A DNA stretch of 64,000 nt from Aralia elata (GCA_034770075.1 CM068383.1:38397222-38461221), one strand, 5' to 3'; counted from the stretch's first letter, positions 21,981 to 35,398 are shown. Notes: generated from the sequence alone by a model not told the origin. Numbers and translations: made by a program.

Positions 21981-24900
21981 TGTGACGCCCCCAAATTCGG
22001 GTCTCCAAATACCCGGATCCGGTCATCACGATCCAACATAAACATCCACCTATAACGACATATGGTATCTAAAATGCGGAATAAAATAAACATGCGTTGT
22101 TCATTACAAGGTGTTACTAGTCCCAGAATACGATTAACCTTAAACAATTACACAATCCATACCCTAAACAGCTATCAGGGTTTAAATTACATTAACCGTA
22201 ATTAACTAACACACGAATCTAAAGTCTGCTACGAGAAGTCTATCATTTCATCTTTTCTTTCCCTTTGTTCTTCCCTGACGTCCCGGGTTTAGCTGCAATG
22301 AAGTCATGATATAGCAAGAATGAGCAATGAGTTTGCCCAGCAAGTTTAAAGTGCAACAATAAGGATATATCATGATGAAGGGATATTAAAGGAATTTCAA
22401 CATTAGAGAAAATGAATCAGAAGTAAGAATAATAATTGCTTTTAGAACAATTGATAGTCAACTAGACTTTGAACGATAACTTCCAGAGGAGTCAATAGCT
22501 GGTTGACCCTCTGGTTACTGGCTACAGAATAACGTACTTGAGGGGATCAGCCTCGCGTACCCTATATATATGCATAACATTTAATTCTGCTATTTGTACC
22601 TTATATACGGTACGTGGGGTACTCCCCTATAAATAAAGGGGTGTTCATACAGTCTAAGAATCCTTACCATTGATTGGTTCGGATAGCTTTTATAAGTTCT
22701 CACATATTTGTCTGACCGAACAAGGGTTCAGACTTAACCATGAGTGGTTCATAAATTTCTGAACTTAATTATACGAATTCAAATGCACGGGTGCGATTGT
22801 CAATAATTATACAGATGTGGAATAATTTTAAAAGTAAATTAGACCACTTAAAGCATTCTTGAAAATAAGGTTCAAGCTTACAGAATAACTTGCAGTAACA
22901 TATACCTTCTTGCACGAATAAAACAATGCATAAGGTTTAAAAGCTTGCTCAAGGTAACAGTTGAGTAAAAAGAAACTTGCATTCGATATATTGAAGAAAT
23001 GCAGTTAAAGAACTTACTCAATGTAAAAAAAAAAATTGAGTAAGAAGAACTTGCAACAATGTAAGAAGTTTAGGGTCAGGAACTTGCCTGTTTGCTCAGC
23101 TACAGATAAATTCTAGCTTTAATTAATTGATCTCGAGTGACCTATCATCGGGTAAAGCCGATTTATCAATTAACAGTTGTATATTGACACCTTTTACTAT
23201 ACCTTTTACTCAACAGGTAAAATTCACCATCTATACTTAATTACTAATTAACATTAGCTAAACAGAAATTTATTGATGATCTTTAGCTATTTAAAAATAA
23301 TTGTTAGCTAATCATGATTACTATTCTCGAGGGTTCAGATTATTACCCTTATTGTCCCTAAATATGGGTCAACAATCTTTATTTATTATTAGAATAATAA
23401 ATTCATCATGGTTTAATGACAATTAACTAATAGTTGGTTACTTATTTAGTTACATTTAATTACTATCTACTATTAATAAAATAATCTTTAAGTGTTTATC
23501 CTCATTATTAATAAGAACCAAAATAAAAATCAGCTTATTAATCCCCCCTTATACTTAATCATTATTTCAGCAACGGTTAAGTAATTCTCATCCTTATTAT
23601 TCAATAACTTTAATCATACTTAATTATTATTATTATTAAATAATAATTAAATATTTAATACCTTTATTTACTATTGATTAATAAATAATTATTTTATTAA
23701 CCTTATTCTTATTTAATTATTATTATTACTAAATAATAATTAAATATTTATTACCTTTATTATTTATTATTAAATAATAGATAATTATTTTATTAACTTT
23801 AATCATACTTAATTATTATTTAATTAAATAATAATTAAATATTTATTATCTTTATTTATTACTTATTGACAAATAATCAAATTATTAACTTAATTCATAC
23901 TTGGTTATTAATTAATAGTAATTAAGCAATAATCAAATATTTATCAGCTTTATTATTTAAGGATAAATAATAAATAATTAGATTATTAACTGTATTTATA
24001 TTTATTTATTATCAATTAACAATTAAATATTTATTATTTTTATTTATTGAGAAATTGTTATTTAACTTTATTAAATAGTTATTTCTTTTATTTATTATCC
24101 ATTGATAATAAATAATTATTAATTTATTAACCCTATTTATTGAGAATTAAATGTTTATAATCTTTATTGGTAAATGATAAATAATTATTATTTTATTCAT
24201 AATAATTAAGTATTTATTTATTATTTGGTGATAAATAATAAATAATTAATTTACCAATTTATTTATAAGAAAATTCAAATCCTTATTATCATTATTTATT
24301 ATTTATTGACAAATAATAAATAATTACTTATTAATTTTATTTATTAGTCATGATGACTAATTAGTTTGCAAAAAGCATTTTTAACTCCAGTGAGTTAACC
24401 AATAATCGAGCTAATGTTAATGGTTTGGTTTTCTATTAGACAACAATGGTTTAACAACCATTCACAACCCACTTTAAACATTAATACCAGGTTTCTAAAT
24501 CAAATATACCAACACAATAAGAAAATCTCCAACAAGTTCGTGGCATAGCTTCAGTTAGCAATTAATATGTATATATATACTATCGGTTTTCCAGCTACTG
24601 CGAAGGTCCAAAATTGAGGTTTTATACCAAAAATGTACTGACAGAACATTAACACTAAGAAGAAGCAAAAATTTCGTTTTTGGGCATTACCACAAACACC
24701 TGGTGTGCACCCTATAGCACAACACCAGCCTAGCCATGGTACGCAACCAACATGCCAGAACCTTAAGGTTCCCTTTTTACACAAAATTCCCAATTCAAGA
24801 ACAACACAACCCCAAATAATTTCAAAGAATCATTTAATCTAATACAGAGAAATCAATTGCCCCAATACAGAGTAACCACACAACACATTTGGCAATACCA

Positions 24901-26154
24901 AATCCAGGTACAGAGAAAAATTTTGTACAGGAAAAGGAACTTATACAAAACCCCTAAGAAACTATCACAGACGCTTGTTGGTATACCTGTGTGTAGTTCG
25001 AATTGCCGTCCTTCGTCGTCGTCCACAATACTCAACCCAGCCGGTAGACATCCACAGTAGTTTCCCCCTTCGAACTTTCCTTCCTCTTTTTTTTTCCTTC
25101 TCTGATTTCTCTCTGTTTGGCTCGCTCCCAGTTGTATTCACCCAAAACTGAAATTGGGTTTAGGGTTTGGGTGCCAATTTATAGACACTCGTTTACCCAA
25201 TTAACTGGGTATTACCCCCAATTAACTGGGCCACTGACCGTCGGTAGAAAGGGGGCGGCGACTGGCGATTCTCATCATTTTCTAGCTGGGTTCAGCCAGC
25301 ACCTCGAGCCGCGTGGTCCCGTCGGTCGACTCACCGGATTTCTGGAACCCCTGGTCCGATTGGTTGCCTTGCGGTCGTCGATATCCCTTCCCGTTTCGCC
25401 CGCTGGTCGCTCACGCTGTCGCCGGCGCACGCCTGGCGACTCTCCCTCCCGTCACCTGCTCACGCCCCGTCCGATTTAATCGAGGCATCGAATCCCCTTC
25501 TCTCTCCTGTCCCGTCCGATTGAAAGGTTTGGGTCTAGGCTTAGATTTCCACCCTTTTGCTCGGTTATCCCTATTGCCTTCTGATTTCCTCAATTAGGCT
25601 ACAAATGGGTTGTTCCACAATGAAACGGATCCAACCCGGATGAAAGGAAATGGTTCAACCCGGCAGGAAAAGGATTGGGCTCAACCCAATAGGGTTGGGT
25701 CGGCTGAGTTAAATAAAAGTGGCCCAATAGGGAATAAAAGAAATGTAATTTGGGCTTAAATCAAAGTAAATAGGTGAAATGGGCCACTCTAAATAAGGAG
25801 AATCGGCCCAATTTAAATGAACCGTCTTGTATTTCTGACATTTAAATTAAATAACTAAACCAATTTATTTAAATTATTTAATACAACCATAATTCTTTAT
25901 TCAAATTATTTAATTCGATAATGATAAAATAATTTATTTAATTATCCAAATTTTCTCGCCAATCAAATGCAAGGGCTACTCATTAATTTATTCAACCTAT
26001 TAGTGAGTCCCTTTAAGGCAAGGAAAATTATTGGACCACGAAATTAAATAAAAATACCTACATGGATCAATTAAATTCGTAGAAATATATATGAAATGAA
26101 TTTTATTTATTAAAACAAATTCGATACAATGTTTAAAAATTCCTGGACATTACA
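21981..26154 (-). repeat. El-B 3' LTR
   Basis: 4174 bp. In sense order (minus) it holds a GC-rich stretch (25240-25560), a TATA box (25183-25177) and a nearly pure A/T region (about 23390-24360). Frames here such as 24551-24793, 25117-25479 and 25313-25597 recur in the other LTR and show no domain. Confidence 0.92.
23390..24360. repeat. A/T-only low-complexity block in El-B 3' LTR
   Basis: About 1 kb of shuffled ttatttatt, aataattaa and ttaatcatactt motifs with few g or c. The same block occurs at about 33605-34565 in the 5' LTR with a handful of changes. Confidence 0.8.
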
Positions 26155-26176
26155 TCCTCTCCCCCTTATAAAAATT
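26155..26176 (-). other. El-B polypurine tract
   Basis: On the minus strand ataagggggagagga immediately precedes the 3' LTR, after cgaggacggaattttt, the usual 3' end of chromovirus internal regions. Confidence 0.85.
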
Positions 26177-26201
26177 CCGTCCTCGGAATTTCAATCTAAG
26201 G

Positions 26202-29200
26202 TCACTCAAATAATCGCGGATAGTTTGCTCTCATCTTCTCTTCAAGTTCCCACGTAGCCTCTTCTACTACGTGGTTTCTCCAGAGAACTTTCACCGAGTG
26301 AATGATTTTATTCCTCAGCTTCTGCTCTTTTCTATCCAGTATTTGAACAGGAATCTCCTCGTACGATAAATCTCTTTCGACTTGAATTGGTTCATAAGAG
26401 ATAACATGTTTGTAATCTGGCTTATACGGACGCAACACTGATACGTGGAACACGTTGTGGATGTGCTCCAGTTCAGGAGGTAATGCTACCTCGTACGCCA
26501 CTTCACCTATTCTTCTCAATATTTCGAAAGGTCCTATGAACCTAGGGCTCAATTTCCCCTTCTTTCCGAAACGGATTTTCCCTTTCCAGGGAGATACCTT
26601 CAGAAACACAAAACTACCAACTTCAAAGTCTCGTTTTTGACGATGTAAGTCGGCATACTTCTTCTGACGATCTTGAGCTGCTACTAACCGCTGTCTTATT
26701 ACTTTAATGATTTCCACGGTTTGCTGTACCAACTCTGGCCCCAACAATCTCCGTTCACCAACTTCATCCCAACACAACGGCGTTCGACACTTCCTTCCAT
26801 ACAACGCCTCGTACGGTGGCATACCAATGCTGGCATGGTAACTATTGTTATAGGCGAACTCTACTAGTGGCAAATGATCGTCCCAGCTACCACTTAAGTC
26901 CATCACAACTGCCCGGAGCATATCCTCTAGGGTCTGAATTGTTCGCTCACTCTGACCATCAGTCTGGGGATGATATGCCGTACTCATTCTTAACTGTGTT
27001 CCCAGTCTTTCCTGTAGGCTTCTCCAAAAATTTGACGTGAAGCGCGGATCTCTGTCAGACACGATAGATACCGGCACTCCATGACGTGATACTATTTCCT
27101 TTACGTAAAGTTTCGCCAGCTGTTCCAATTTGTACCTGATCTTGATCGGTAGAAAATGGGCAGACTTGGTCAACCGATCTACGATCACCCAGATGGCGTC
27201 TAGACCCTTTTGAGTTGTCGGGAGTCCTACCACAAAATCCATAGTAATGTGCTCCCACTTCCATTCTGGAATCTCCAAGGGTTGCAACAATCCGCTCGGC
27301 CGTTGGTGCTCAGCCTTGATCCGTTGACAGGTCAAACACCGGCTAACGAACTCTGCAACTTCCCCTTTCAAATGCGGCCACCAATAATGTTGACGAAGGT
27401 CTTGATACATCTTGGTGCTTCCTGGATGTACCGAAAACCTTGTATTATGGGCCTCCTGCAAAATCTCTTCCCTTAAGTCTGGTACGTAGGGTATCCAGAC
27501 CCTCCCCTCGAATCTCAGCAATCCTGTGCTGTCAACCTTATACTTCGAGGCTTTTCCCTCTGATAACTGTTTCTTAATGTCAATGCATTCCTCGTCAAAT
27601 TCTTGAGCCTCCTGTATCTTATCCAGTAGAGTTGGACCTACCGTCACGGCGAACACCTTTTCGTCCACCTCCATTGGATACCTAACTTCCAGCTCCAGAC
27701 GTTCAAAGTCCCGTATCAACTCCTCCTGGACTGTCAGCTGCATCAATTTCACCTTGCCTTTCCTGCTTAAGGCATCAGCCACTACATTTGCTTTGCCCAG
27801 ATGGTACAGAATTTCACAGTCGTAGTCCTTGATCAATTCTAGCCATCGGCGCTGCCTCATGTTCAGCTCCTTTTGAGTGAAGATATATTTTAGACTTTTG
27901 TGATCCGTATATATCTCGCACTTCTCCCCGTATAGGTAGTGCCTCCAAATCTTCAAGGCAAACACCACCGCGGCTAACTCCAGGTCGTGAGTCGGATAAC
28001 CCTTCTCATAATCCTTCAGCTGACGCGATGCGTACGCCACGACCTTGCCGTGTTGCATCAGTACACAGCCAAGACCCTTGTGTGATGCATCGCTATACAC
28101 TACGAAACCCCCAGTGTTGTCCGGTAAGGTCAACACTGGTGCTTGGCTGAGTCTCTTCTTCAACTCTAAGAAACTCTCCTCACACTTTTCCGACCAAACA
28201 AACTTGACGGTTTTCCTGGTGAGATTGGTCAATGGCGATGCTATCTTGGAAAAATCCTGAATGAATCTCCGATAGTATCCAGCTAATCCCAAGAAACTCC
28301 GGATCTCCGTCGGCGTCTTCGGCTGTTCCCAGTTGATAACGGCTTCTACCTTTGCTGGATCCACCGAAACCCCATCCTTGTCTATGACATGACCCAGAAA
28401 TTGTACCCTCTGCAACCAAAACTCACACTTCGAAAATTTTGCGTACAACTTCTCCTTCCTGAGAGCTCCTAATACAATCCTTAAGTGTTCAGCATGCTCC
28501 TCCTCTGTTTCTGAATACACCAAGATGTCATCGATGAATACAACTACGAACTTGTCCAAGTACTGCTTGAACACTCTGTTCATCATATCCATGAAGGCTG
28601 CTGGTGCGTTCGTCAATCCAAAAGACATTACCAGAAACTCGAAGTGCCCGTAACGAGTTCTGAATGCAGTCTTCGGGATATCTTCTTGCCTCACCTTCAG
28701 CTGATGATAGCCTGTTCTTAAGTCGATTTTTGAAAAGTACTTCGCTCCTTTAAGTTGATCAAACAGGTCGTCGATTCTAGGAAGCGGATAACTATTCTTA
28801 ATCGTAACTTTGTTCAACTCCCGATAGTCGATACAAAGCCTCATTGAACCGTCTTTCTTCTTTACAAACAGAACTGGCGCTCCCCACGGGGACACGCTCG
28901 GTCTGATATAACCTTTATCTAACAGTTCCTGCAGTTGCACCATCAACTCCTTCATCTCTACGGGTGCCATTCGATACGGCGGCCTCGATATTGGTGCGGT
29001 TCCCGGCGCCAAATCGATAACGAACTCGGTTTCCCTATCCGGCGGCAGTCCCGGAAGTTCATCGGGGAAAACATCGGTGAAATCTCTCACTACTGGTATT
29101 TGACCCATATCATCCCCGACCTGACGAGTATCGACCACATGAGCCAAATAACACTCGCATCCTTTCTTCAGTAATCTCCTTGTTTGCATCATAGTGAGAC

Positions 29201-29903
29201 AACAAGATGGTTTTGGTGATTTGCTGCCATAAAATACCACCTTCGACTTATTAGAAGTCTTTAGGTGTATACATTTCTTCTTACAGTCGATAACTGCTCT
29301 GTGGGTTGACAGCCAATCCATTCCCAAGATTACATCGAACTCTCCCAGTCGAATTGGTATCAAATCCACATTGAGCTTAAATCCTCGCAATTCAGCACAA
29401 CAATTCCTATGAATGCATTCTACGGGGATAATTTCCTTGTTGGCTACTTCTACGTTCATAGGGTGTTCTAACTTTTCACAAGGTACATTTAATTGACTAG
29501 CAAATTCTTCGGAAACAAAAGAGCAAGTAGCACCCGAATCAAATAACACATATGCATTTATATCATTGATTGGGATGATACCTGACACCACGTCCTTGGA
29601 TTCCATTGCATCCTGGACGGTCATATTGAACGTGCGGGCTGTTGGCCTGTTGGCTTGACTGGATGGTGGCCCGTAGTTCAATCGGTTGCTGTTTCCACTG
29701 TTGTTGTTGTTTCGGTTGCCACTCCCGGCGTCGCTTTTCTTCTTCGGACAATCCCTCATTTGGTGGTCGGGTGCTCCACATGAAAAACATCCCCCCTTTG
29801 GCTTATTCTGACATTGGGGAGCCATGTGCCCCGGCTGTCCGCAACGGTAACACACACTCCTTCCCTTCATACATTCCCCGGTGTGGTTCTTGCCGCAATT
29901 ATT
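26202..29903 (-). pseudogene. El-B gag (C-terminal)-pol after the in-frame stop
   Basis: In the frame of the upstream gag; the stop at 29906-29904 is the only break in 1516 codons. From residue 295: zinc knuckles CYRCGQPGHMAPQC and CFSCGAPDHQMRDC; protease LFDSGATCSFVS (about 405); RT with LCIDYRELNK and FIDDILVY (about 740); RNase H with VVYSDASHKGLG (about 885) and YTDHKSLKY; integrase H-H-C-C with CLTCQ, then MDFVVGLP, SDRDPRF and an E in the SERTIQT region; a C-terminal chromodomain (EEIPVQILDRKEQKL ... EEATWELEE) to residue 1516. All catalytic motifs are present. Frames overlapping it on either strand are shadows. Confidence 0.92.
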
Positions 29904-30752
29904 TCACCTGCCTGGTTTCTTTGCCTCCCTTCCAGACTGGTTTCCTCCGGGTTTATTGCTCCCGAAAGATTGGCTCTCACTCCATTTGCGTTTATTGGGG
30001 TTGCTGCCCCCGCTGCTCCCTGCCTTCGGGCCCTCATGTCCTTTCTTCTTCTCTTGGTTGTATTTGGCCAGGGCCTCGCTGCCACCCTCTGCAATGATTG
30101 CCCTCTCCATCAATTCTGCGAATGTTCTGATTTTCAATACCGCCACAGAACGGTATAACCATGGCTTCAACCCCTGCTCAAACCTACGAGCTTTCCTTTC
30201 CTCGGTGCTGACTTGGTGAGCTGCAAACCGTGCCAACTCATTAAACTTAGCTGCGTACTCAGCCACAGACATGTTCCCTTGTTTTAGTTCCAGGAACTTG
30301 ATCTCCATCTCCTGCTTCATGCTCTCTGGAAAGTAATTTTCCAAGAACATTTCTTTAAAACGATCCCAAGCGACAGTGCCTTCTTCCACTCGGCCTCTGT
30401 TGGCCTTCCACCAGTAGTTTGCCTCACCCTTTAACATGAAGGTAGCAAAACTCGTTTTCTGTTCCTCTGCCACCCTTGCCACTTCAAAGACCTTCTCTAT
30501 TTCTTCTATCCAGGTCTGCGCTTCGATTGGGTTAAGAGTTCCCTTGAACTCAGGTGGTCCGACCAATTTGAAATCTTTAAAGTTTGCCAGATGATGCGCT
30601 GGCTCGGCTGCGGCTTGGGTTCTTCCAGGTGGCGGTCTTGATTGCATGGCCTCTGCCAGCATTTCCGCAAACATTCTCATGGGGTTGGTTTGGTCTCCAA
30701 CCTCACTTTCTGACTCTTCGACCTGTCGGTTACGTGGCCTTCCCCTTGGCAT
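29904..30752 (-). CDS. El-B Gag (ends at premature TGA)
   Basis: 282 residues from the ATG at 30752. It contains the retrotransposon gag core: PPEFKGTLNPIEAQTWIEEI, GEANYWWKANRG, FKEMFLENYFPESMKQEMEI and FNELARFAAHQ. It ends in a basic, Gly/Ser-rich linker (GSSGGSNPNKRKWSESQS). The stop replaces the first Cys of an extra zinc finger (then NNCGKNHTGEC); the El-D copy has CSKCGNNHKGEC at that place. Gag assembles the particle that packages the element RNA. Confidence 0.85.
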   Translation of the reverse strand: MPRGRPRNRQVEESESEVGDQTNPMRMFAEMLAEAMQSRPPPGRTQAAAEPAHHLANFKDFKLVGPPEFKGTLNPIEAQTWIEEIEKVFEVARVAEEQKTSFATFMLKGEANYWWKANRGRVEEGTVAWDRFKEMFLENYFPESMKQEMEIKFLELKQGNMSVAEYAAKFNELARFAAHQVSTEERKARRFEQGLKPWLYRSVAVLKIRTFAELMERAIIAEGGSEALAKYNQEKKKGHEGPKAGSSGGSNPNKRKWSESQSFGSNKPGGNQSGREAKKPGR

Positions 30753-31139
30753 GGTTTGGAATAAGGAAACTGATGACTTTTACCTATAGATTTATATTTT
30801 ACATGACATGTTATTAAAATAAACAATTAAAGATAAAATATCTATCAACACATTGATTTAAGTGAAACATCTGCATTTATATTCATATACCACCGTTTGT
30901 TACAAGACGAAACCTGTGGCATACTGCTATAAATGCGCCACTGTGTTCTACCAAACATCCCCTAAAACAAAAAGTGGGGAATGATACTGCCCATCCTCTA
31001 AGGCAACAAAAGTTGGGGTTTGACTACTACCCCAACAAGAAAGCAAATAAAATGTTTCACCATACAAATATGCATACGTCCCTATAACAAAAGGTGGGAC
31101 TGACTGTACTAGCAACTAAACAACCATCCTATCCCATCA
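30753..31139 (-). other. El-B spacer between coiled-coil ORF and gag
   Basis: About 390 bp without a coding motif. In the window's plus strand it contains repeated short motifs such as caacaaaagttggggtttgac and ctactaccccaac variants. Could hold signals for expressing the downstream gag, but none was recognised. Confidence 0.4.
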
Positions 31140-31964
31140 CTATACATCATGACGGATCCGAGCCTGCTGACCAGAAAATGCTCCATCACCGACCCTGCGA
31201 CGAACAGAGCGACTGGACTCCCCTATCTCAGTCCGGGGTCTCCTGTAGGCTGCATCTAGGGCGCGGCCTAGGGTCTCTATCCTCACAGATCGGGCCTCCA
31301 GCTGCTCCTCTAGCTGATCAACCCTCCTGGCCTCCCTGGCCCAGGCCTCCCTGACGCGCATCCTCGCAGCCACCTCCAGTCCAGCCTCGAACCTCATAGC
31401 CTCCTGTTTCGCCCTCAGGTGGGCGATCTGCAGGTCCCTCTGCTCCAACCTCTCTCTCAACTCAGCATTTCGGGCCACTAGCTGATGTAACAGTGGTCCG
31501 ACCTGCTGTGCTGAGGACTCGTAGCCCTGCAGCTGTACCTTAGCCACCCCTAAGTCATGCTCGAGCTGGTAGGCTAAGTCTCTGTACTGGTCCTCCATGA
31601 ACTGATGAGTCTGGTTTTGCTCCTCCAAATGAGCAATCCGGGCCTCCAGCTCCTCATTTCTGTCAGTCAACCCCTCGATGATATCATCAGCAGTGGACCC
31701 CATGCCATCAATATCAGCAGGTGGCTCCTCCCCCTCGGCCTCGGGATCCTCCTCCTCAGTATCAGGGTCCTGACTACCAGACCTCATCACCCCACCTACT
31801 ACTGGCTCTGGCAGCTCCCTACGGTAGTCCTCCTCCGGATCAGACTCTTCCTGTATCAATCCCGGGGCAATAGGAGCATAACCCACCAGCTGCTCCGCCA
31901 CTACCGGTATGTCTATAAATACCTCCTCCTCACGGGCTCCACTGGTCTCCCCTATAGCAGCCAT
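31140..31964 (-). CDS. El-B additional ORF upstream of gag: acidic, coiled-coil protein
   Basis: 274 codons, intact, same strand as gag-pol, between the 5' LTR/PBS and gag. Residues 1-95 are acidic and disordered-looking (DPDTEEEDPEAEGEEPPADI). Residues ~95-245 are a long predicted coiled coil (NEELEARIAHLEEQNQTHQF, RNAELRERLEQRDLQIAHLR). The tail is basic and Ser/Arg-rich (SSRSVRRRVGDG). No zinc finger, protease, RT or chromodomain motif. I do not recognise the protein. The related El-D element has only about 290 bp between LTR and gag and lacks it. It is GC-richer than its surroundings and has no stop, unlike decayed sequence. A role in particle assembly or RNA handling would be a guess. 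Confidence 0.7.
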   Translation of the reverse strand: MAAIGETSGAREEEVFIDIPVVAEQLVGYAPIAPGLIQEESDPEEDYRRELPEPVVGGVMRSGSQDPDTEEEDPEAEGEEPPADIDGMGSTADDIIEGLTDRNEELEARIAHLEEQNQTHQFMEDQYRDLAYQLEHDLGVAKVQLQGYESSAQQVGPLLHQLVARNAELRERLEQRDLQIAHLRAKQEAMRFEAGLEVAARMRVREAWAREARRVDQLEEQLEARSVRIETLGRALDAAYRRPRTEIGESSRSVRRRVGDGAFSGQQARIRHDV

Positions 31965-32180
31965 CCTACAACCATACAGAAACTAACATTAGTACAACAA
32001 TAAAATATATTCATTGAAGAAATGAAGTTATATTTCATTGGGTACTACTCGACTCGATGAATTCCCCAATTCATCAAAACCACATATGATAAATCTCCTC
32101 GATTTATCTCCTAACACTCGATACGAGTTTACTATGAAGGTTATATCCTAGGTTTCGCGATCCTAAAGTTTATAACCTAC

Positions 32181-32193
32181 AGCTTTGATACCA
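32181..32193 (-). other. El-B primer-binding site (initiator-Met tRNA type)
   Basis: Minus strand tggtatcaaagct, three bases from the 5' LTR end; same sequence as the El-D site. Confidence 0.85.
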
Positions 32194-33604
32194 ACCTGTG
32201 ACGCCCCCAAATTCGGGTCTCCAAATACCCGGATCCGGTCATCACGATCCAACATAAACATCCACCTATAACGACATATGGTATCTAAAATGCGGAATAA
32301 AATAAACATGCGTTGTTCATTACAAGGTGTTACTAGTCCCAGAATACGATTAACCTTAAACAATTACACAATCCATACCCTAAACAGCTATCAGGGTTTA
32401 AATTACATTAACCGTAATTAACTAACACATGAATCTAAAGTCTGCTACGAGAAGTCTATCATTTCATCTTTTCTTTCCCTTTGTTCTTCACTGACGTCCC
32501 GGGTTTAGCTGCAATGAAGTCATGATATAGCAAGAATGAGCAATGAGTTTGCCCAGCAAGTTTAAAGTGCAACAATAAGGATATATCATGATGAAGGGAT
32601 ATTAAAGGAATTTCAACATTAGAGAAAATGAATCAGAAGTAAGAATAATAATTGCTTTTAGAACAATTGATAGTCAACTAGACTTTGAACGATAACTTCC
32701 AGAGGAGTCAATAGCTGGTTGACCCTCTGGTTACTGGCTACAGAATAACGTACTTGAGGGGATCAGCCTCGCGTACCCTATGTATATGCATAACATTTAA
32801 TTCTGCTATTTGTACCTTATATACGGTACGTGGGGTACTCCCCTATAAATAAAGGGGTGTTCATACAGTCTAAGAATCCTTACCATTGATTGGTTCGGAT
32901 AGCTTTTATAAGTTCTCACATATTTGTCTGACCGAACAAGGGTTCAGACTTAACCATGAGTGGTTCATAAATTTCTGAACTTAATTATACGAATTCAAAT
33001 GCACGGGTGCGATTGTCAATAATTATACAGATGTGGAATAATTTTAAAAGTAAATTAGACCACTTAAAGCATTCTTGAAAATAAGGTTCAAGCTTACAGA
33101 ATAACTTGCAGTAACATATACCTTCTTGCACGAATAAAACAATGCATAAGGTTTAAAAGCTTGCTCAAGGTAACAGTTGAGTAAAAAGAAACTTGCATTC
33201 GATATATTGAAGAAATGCAGTTAAAGAACTTACTCAATGTAAAAAAAAAATTGAGTAAGAAGAACTTGCAACAATGTAAGAAGTTTAGGGTCAGGAACTT
33301 GCCTGTTTGCTCAGCTACAGATAAATTCTAGCTTTAATTAATTGATCTCGAGTGACCTATCATCGGGTAAAGCCGATTTATCAATTAACAGTTGTATATT
33401 GACACCTTTTACTATACCTTTTACTCAACAGGTAAAATTCACCATCTATACTTAATTACTAATTAACATTAGCTAAACAGAAATTTATTGATGATCTTTA
33501 GCTATTTAAAAATAATTGTTAACTAATCATGATTACTATTCTCGAGGGTTCAGATTATTACCCTTATTGTCCCTAAATATGGGTCAACAATCTTTATTTA
33601 TTAT

Positions 33605-34565
33605 TAGAATAATAAATTCATCATGGTTTAATGACAATTAACTAATAGTTGGTTACTTATTTAGTTACACTTAATTACTATCTACTATTAATAAAATAAT
33701 CTTTAAGTGTTTATCCTCATTATTAATAAGAACCAAAATAAAAATCAGCTTATTAATCCCCCCTTATACTTAATCATTATTTCAGCAACGGTTAAGTAAT
33801 TCTCATCCTTATTATTCAACAACTTTAATCATACTTAATTATTATTATTATTAAATAATAATTAAATATTTAATACCTTTATTTACTATTGATTAATAAA
33901 TAATTATTTTATTAACCTTATTCTTATTTAATTATTATTATTACTAAATAATAATTAAATATTTATTACCTTTATTATTTATTATTAAATAATAGATAAT
34001 TATTTTATTAACTTTAATCATACTTAATTATTATTTAATTAAATAATAATTAAATATTTATTATCTTTATTTATTACTTATTGACAAATAATCAAATTAT
34101 TAACTTAATTCATACTTGGTTATTAATTAATAGTAATTAAGCAATAATCAAATATTTATCAGCTTTATTATTTAAGGATAAATAATAAATAATTAGATTA
34201 TTAACTGTATTTATATTTATTTATTATCAATTAACAATTAAATATTTATTATTTTTATTTATTGAGAAATTGTTATTTAACTTTATTAAATAGTTATTTC
34301 TTTTATTTATTATCCATTGATAATAAATAATTATAAATTTATTAACCCTATTTATTGAGAATTAAATGTTTATAATCTTTATTGGTAAATGATAAATAAT
34401 TATTATTTTATTCATAATAATTAAGTATTTATTTATTATTTGGTGATAAATAATAAATAATTAATTTACCAATTTATTTATAAGAAAATTCAAATCCTTA
34501 TTATCATTATTTATTATTTATTGACAAATAATAAATAATTACTTATTAATTTTATTTATTAGTCA
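33605..34565. repeat. A/T-only low-complexity block in El-B 5' LTR
   Basis: Counterpart of 23390-24360. Its preservation at near identity reflects the young age of the insertion. Confidence 0.8.
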
Positions 34566-35391
34566 TGATGACTAATTAGTTTGCAAAAAGCATTTTTAAC
34601 TCCAGTGAGTTAACCAATAATCGAGCTAATGTTAATGGTTTGGTTTTCTATTAGACAACAATGGTTTAACAACCATTCACAACCCACTTTAAACATTAAT
34701 ACCAGGTTTCTAAATCAAATATACCAACACAATAAGAAAATCTCCAACAAGTTCGTGGCATAGCTTCAGTTAGCAATTAATATGTATATATATACTATCG
34801 GTTTTCCAGCTACTGCGAAGGTCCAAAATTGAGGTTTTATACCAAAAATGTACTGACAGAACATTAACACTAAGAAGAAGCAAAAATTTCGTTTTTGGGC
34901 ATTACCACAAACACCTGGTGTGCACCCTATAGCACAACACCAGCCTAGCCATGGTACGCAACCAACATGCCAGAACCTTAAGGTTCCCTTTTTACACAAA
35001 ATTCCCAATTCAAGAACAACACAACCCCAAATAATTTCAAAGAATCATTTAATCTAATACAGAGAAATCAATTGCCCCAATACAGAGTAACCACACAACA
35101 CATTTGGCAATACCAAATCCAGGTACAGAGAAAAATTTTGTACAGGAAAAGGAACTTATACAAAACCCCTAAGAAACTATCACAAACGCTTGTTGGTATA
35201 CCTGTGTGTAGTTCGAATTGCCGTCCTTCGTCGTCGTCCACAATACTCAACCCAGCCGGTAGACATCCACAGTAGTTTCCCCCTTCGAACTTTCCTTCCT
35301 CTTTTTTTTTTCTTCTCTGATTTCTCTCTGTTTGGCTCGCTCCCAATTGTATTCACCCAAAACTGAAATTGGGTTTAGGGTTTGGGTGCCA

Positions 35392-35398
35392 ATTTATA
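35392..35398 (-). promoter_or_regulatory. TATA box of El-B 5' LTR
   Basis: tataaat on the minus strand within gtctataaattgg, about 970 bp from the LTR start, followed by accctaaaccc. The same site lies at 25177-25183 in the 3' LTR. Confidence 0.5.

Noticed and set aside
24551..25597. ORFs shared between 24.5-25.6 kb and 34.8-35.8 kb
   Set aside because: The two regions are the two LTRs of El-B; frames lack domains and lie across the promoter and leader.
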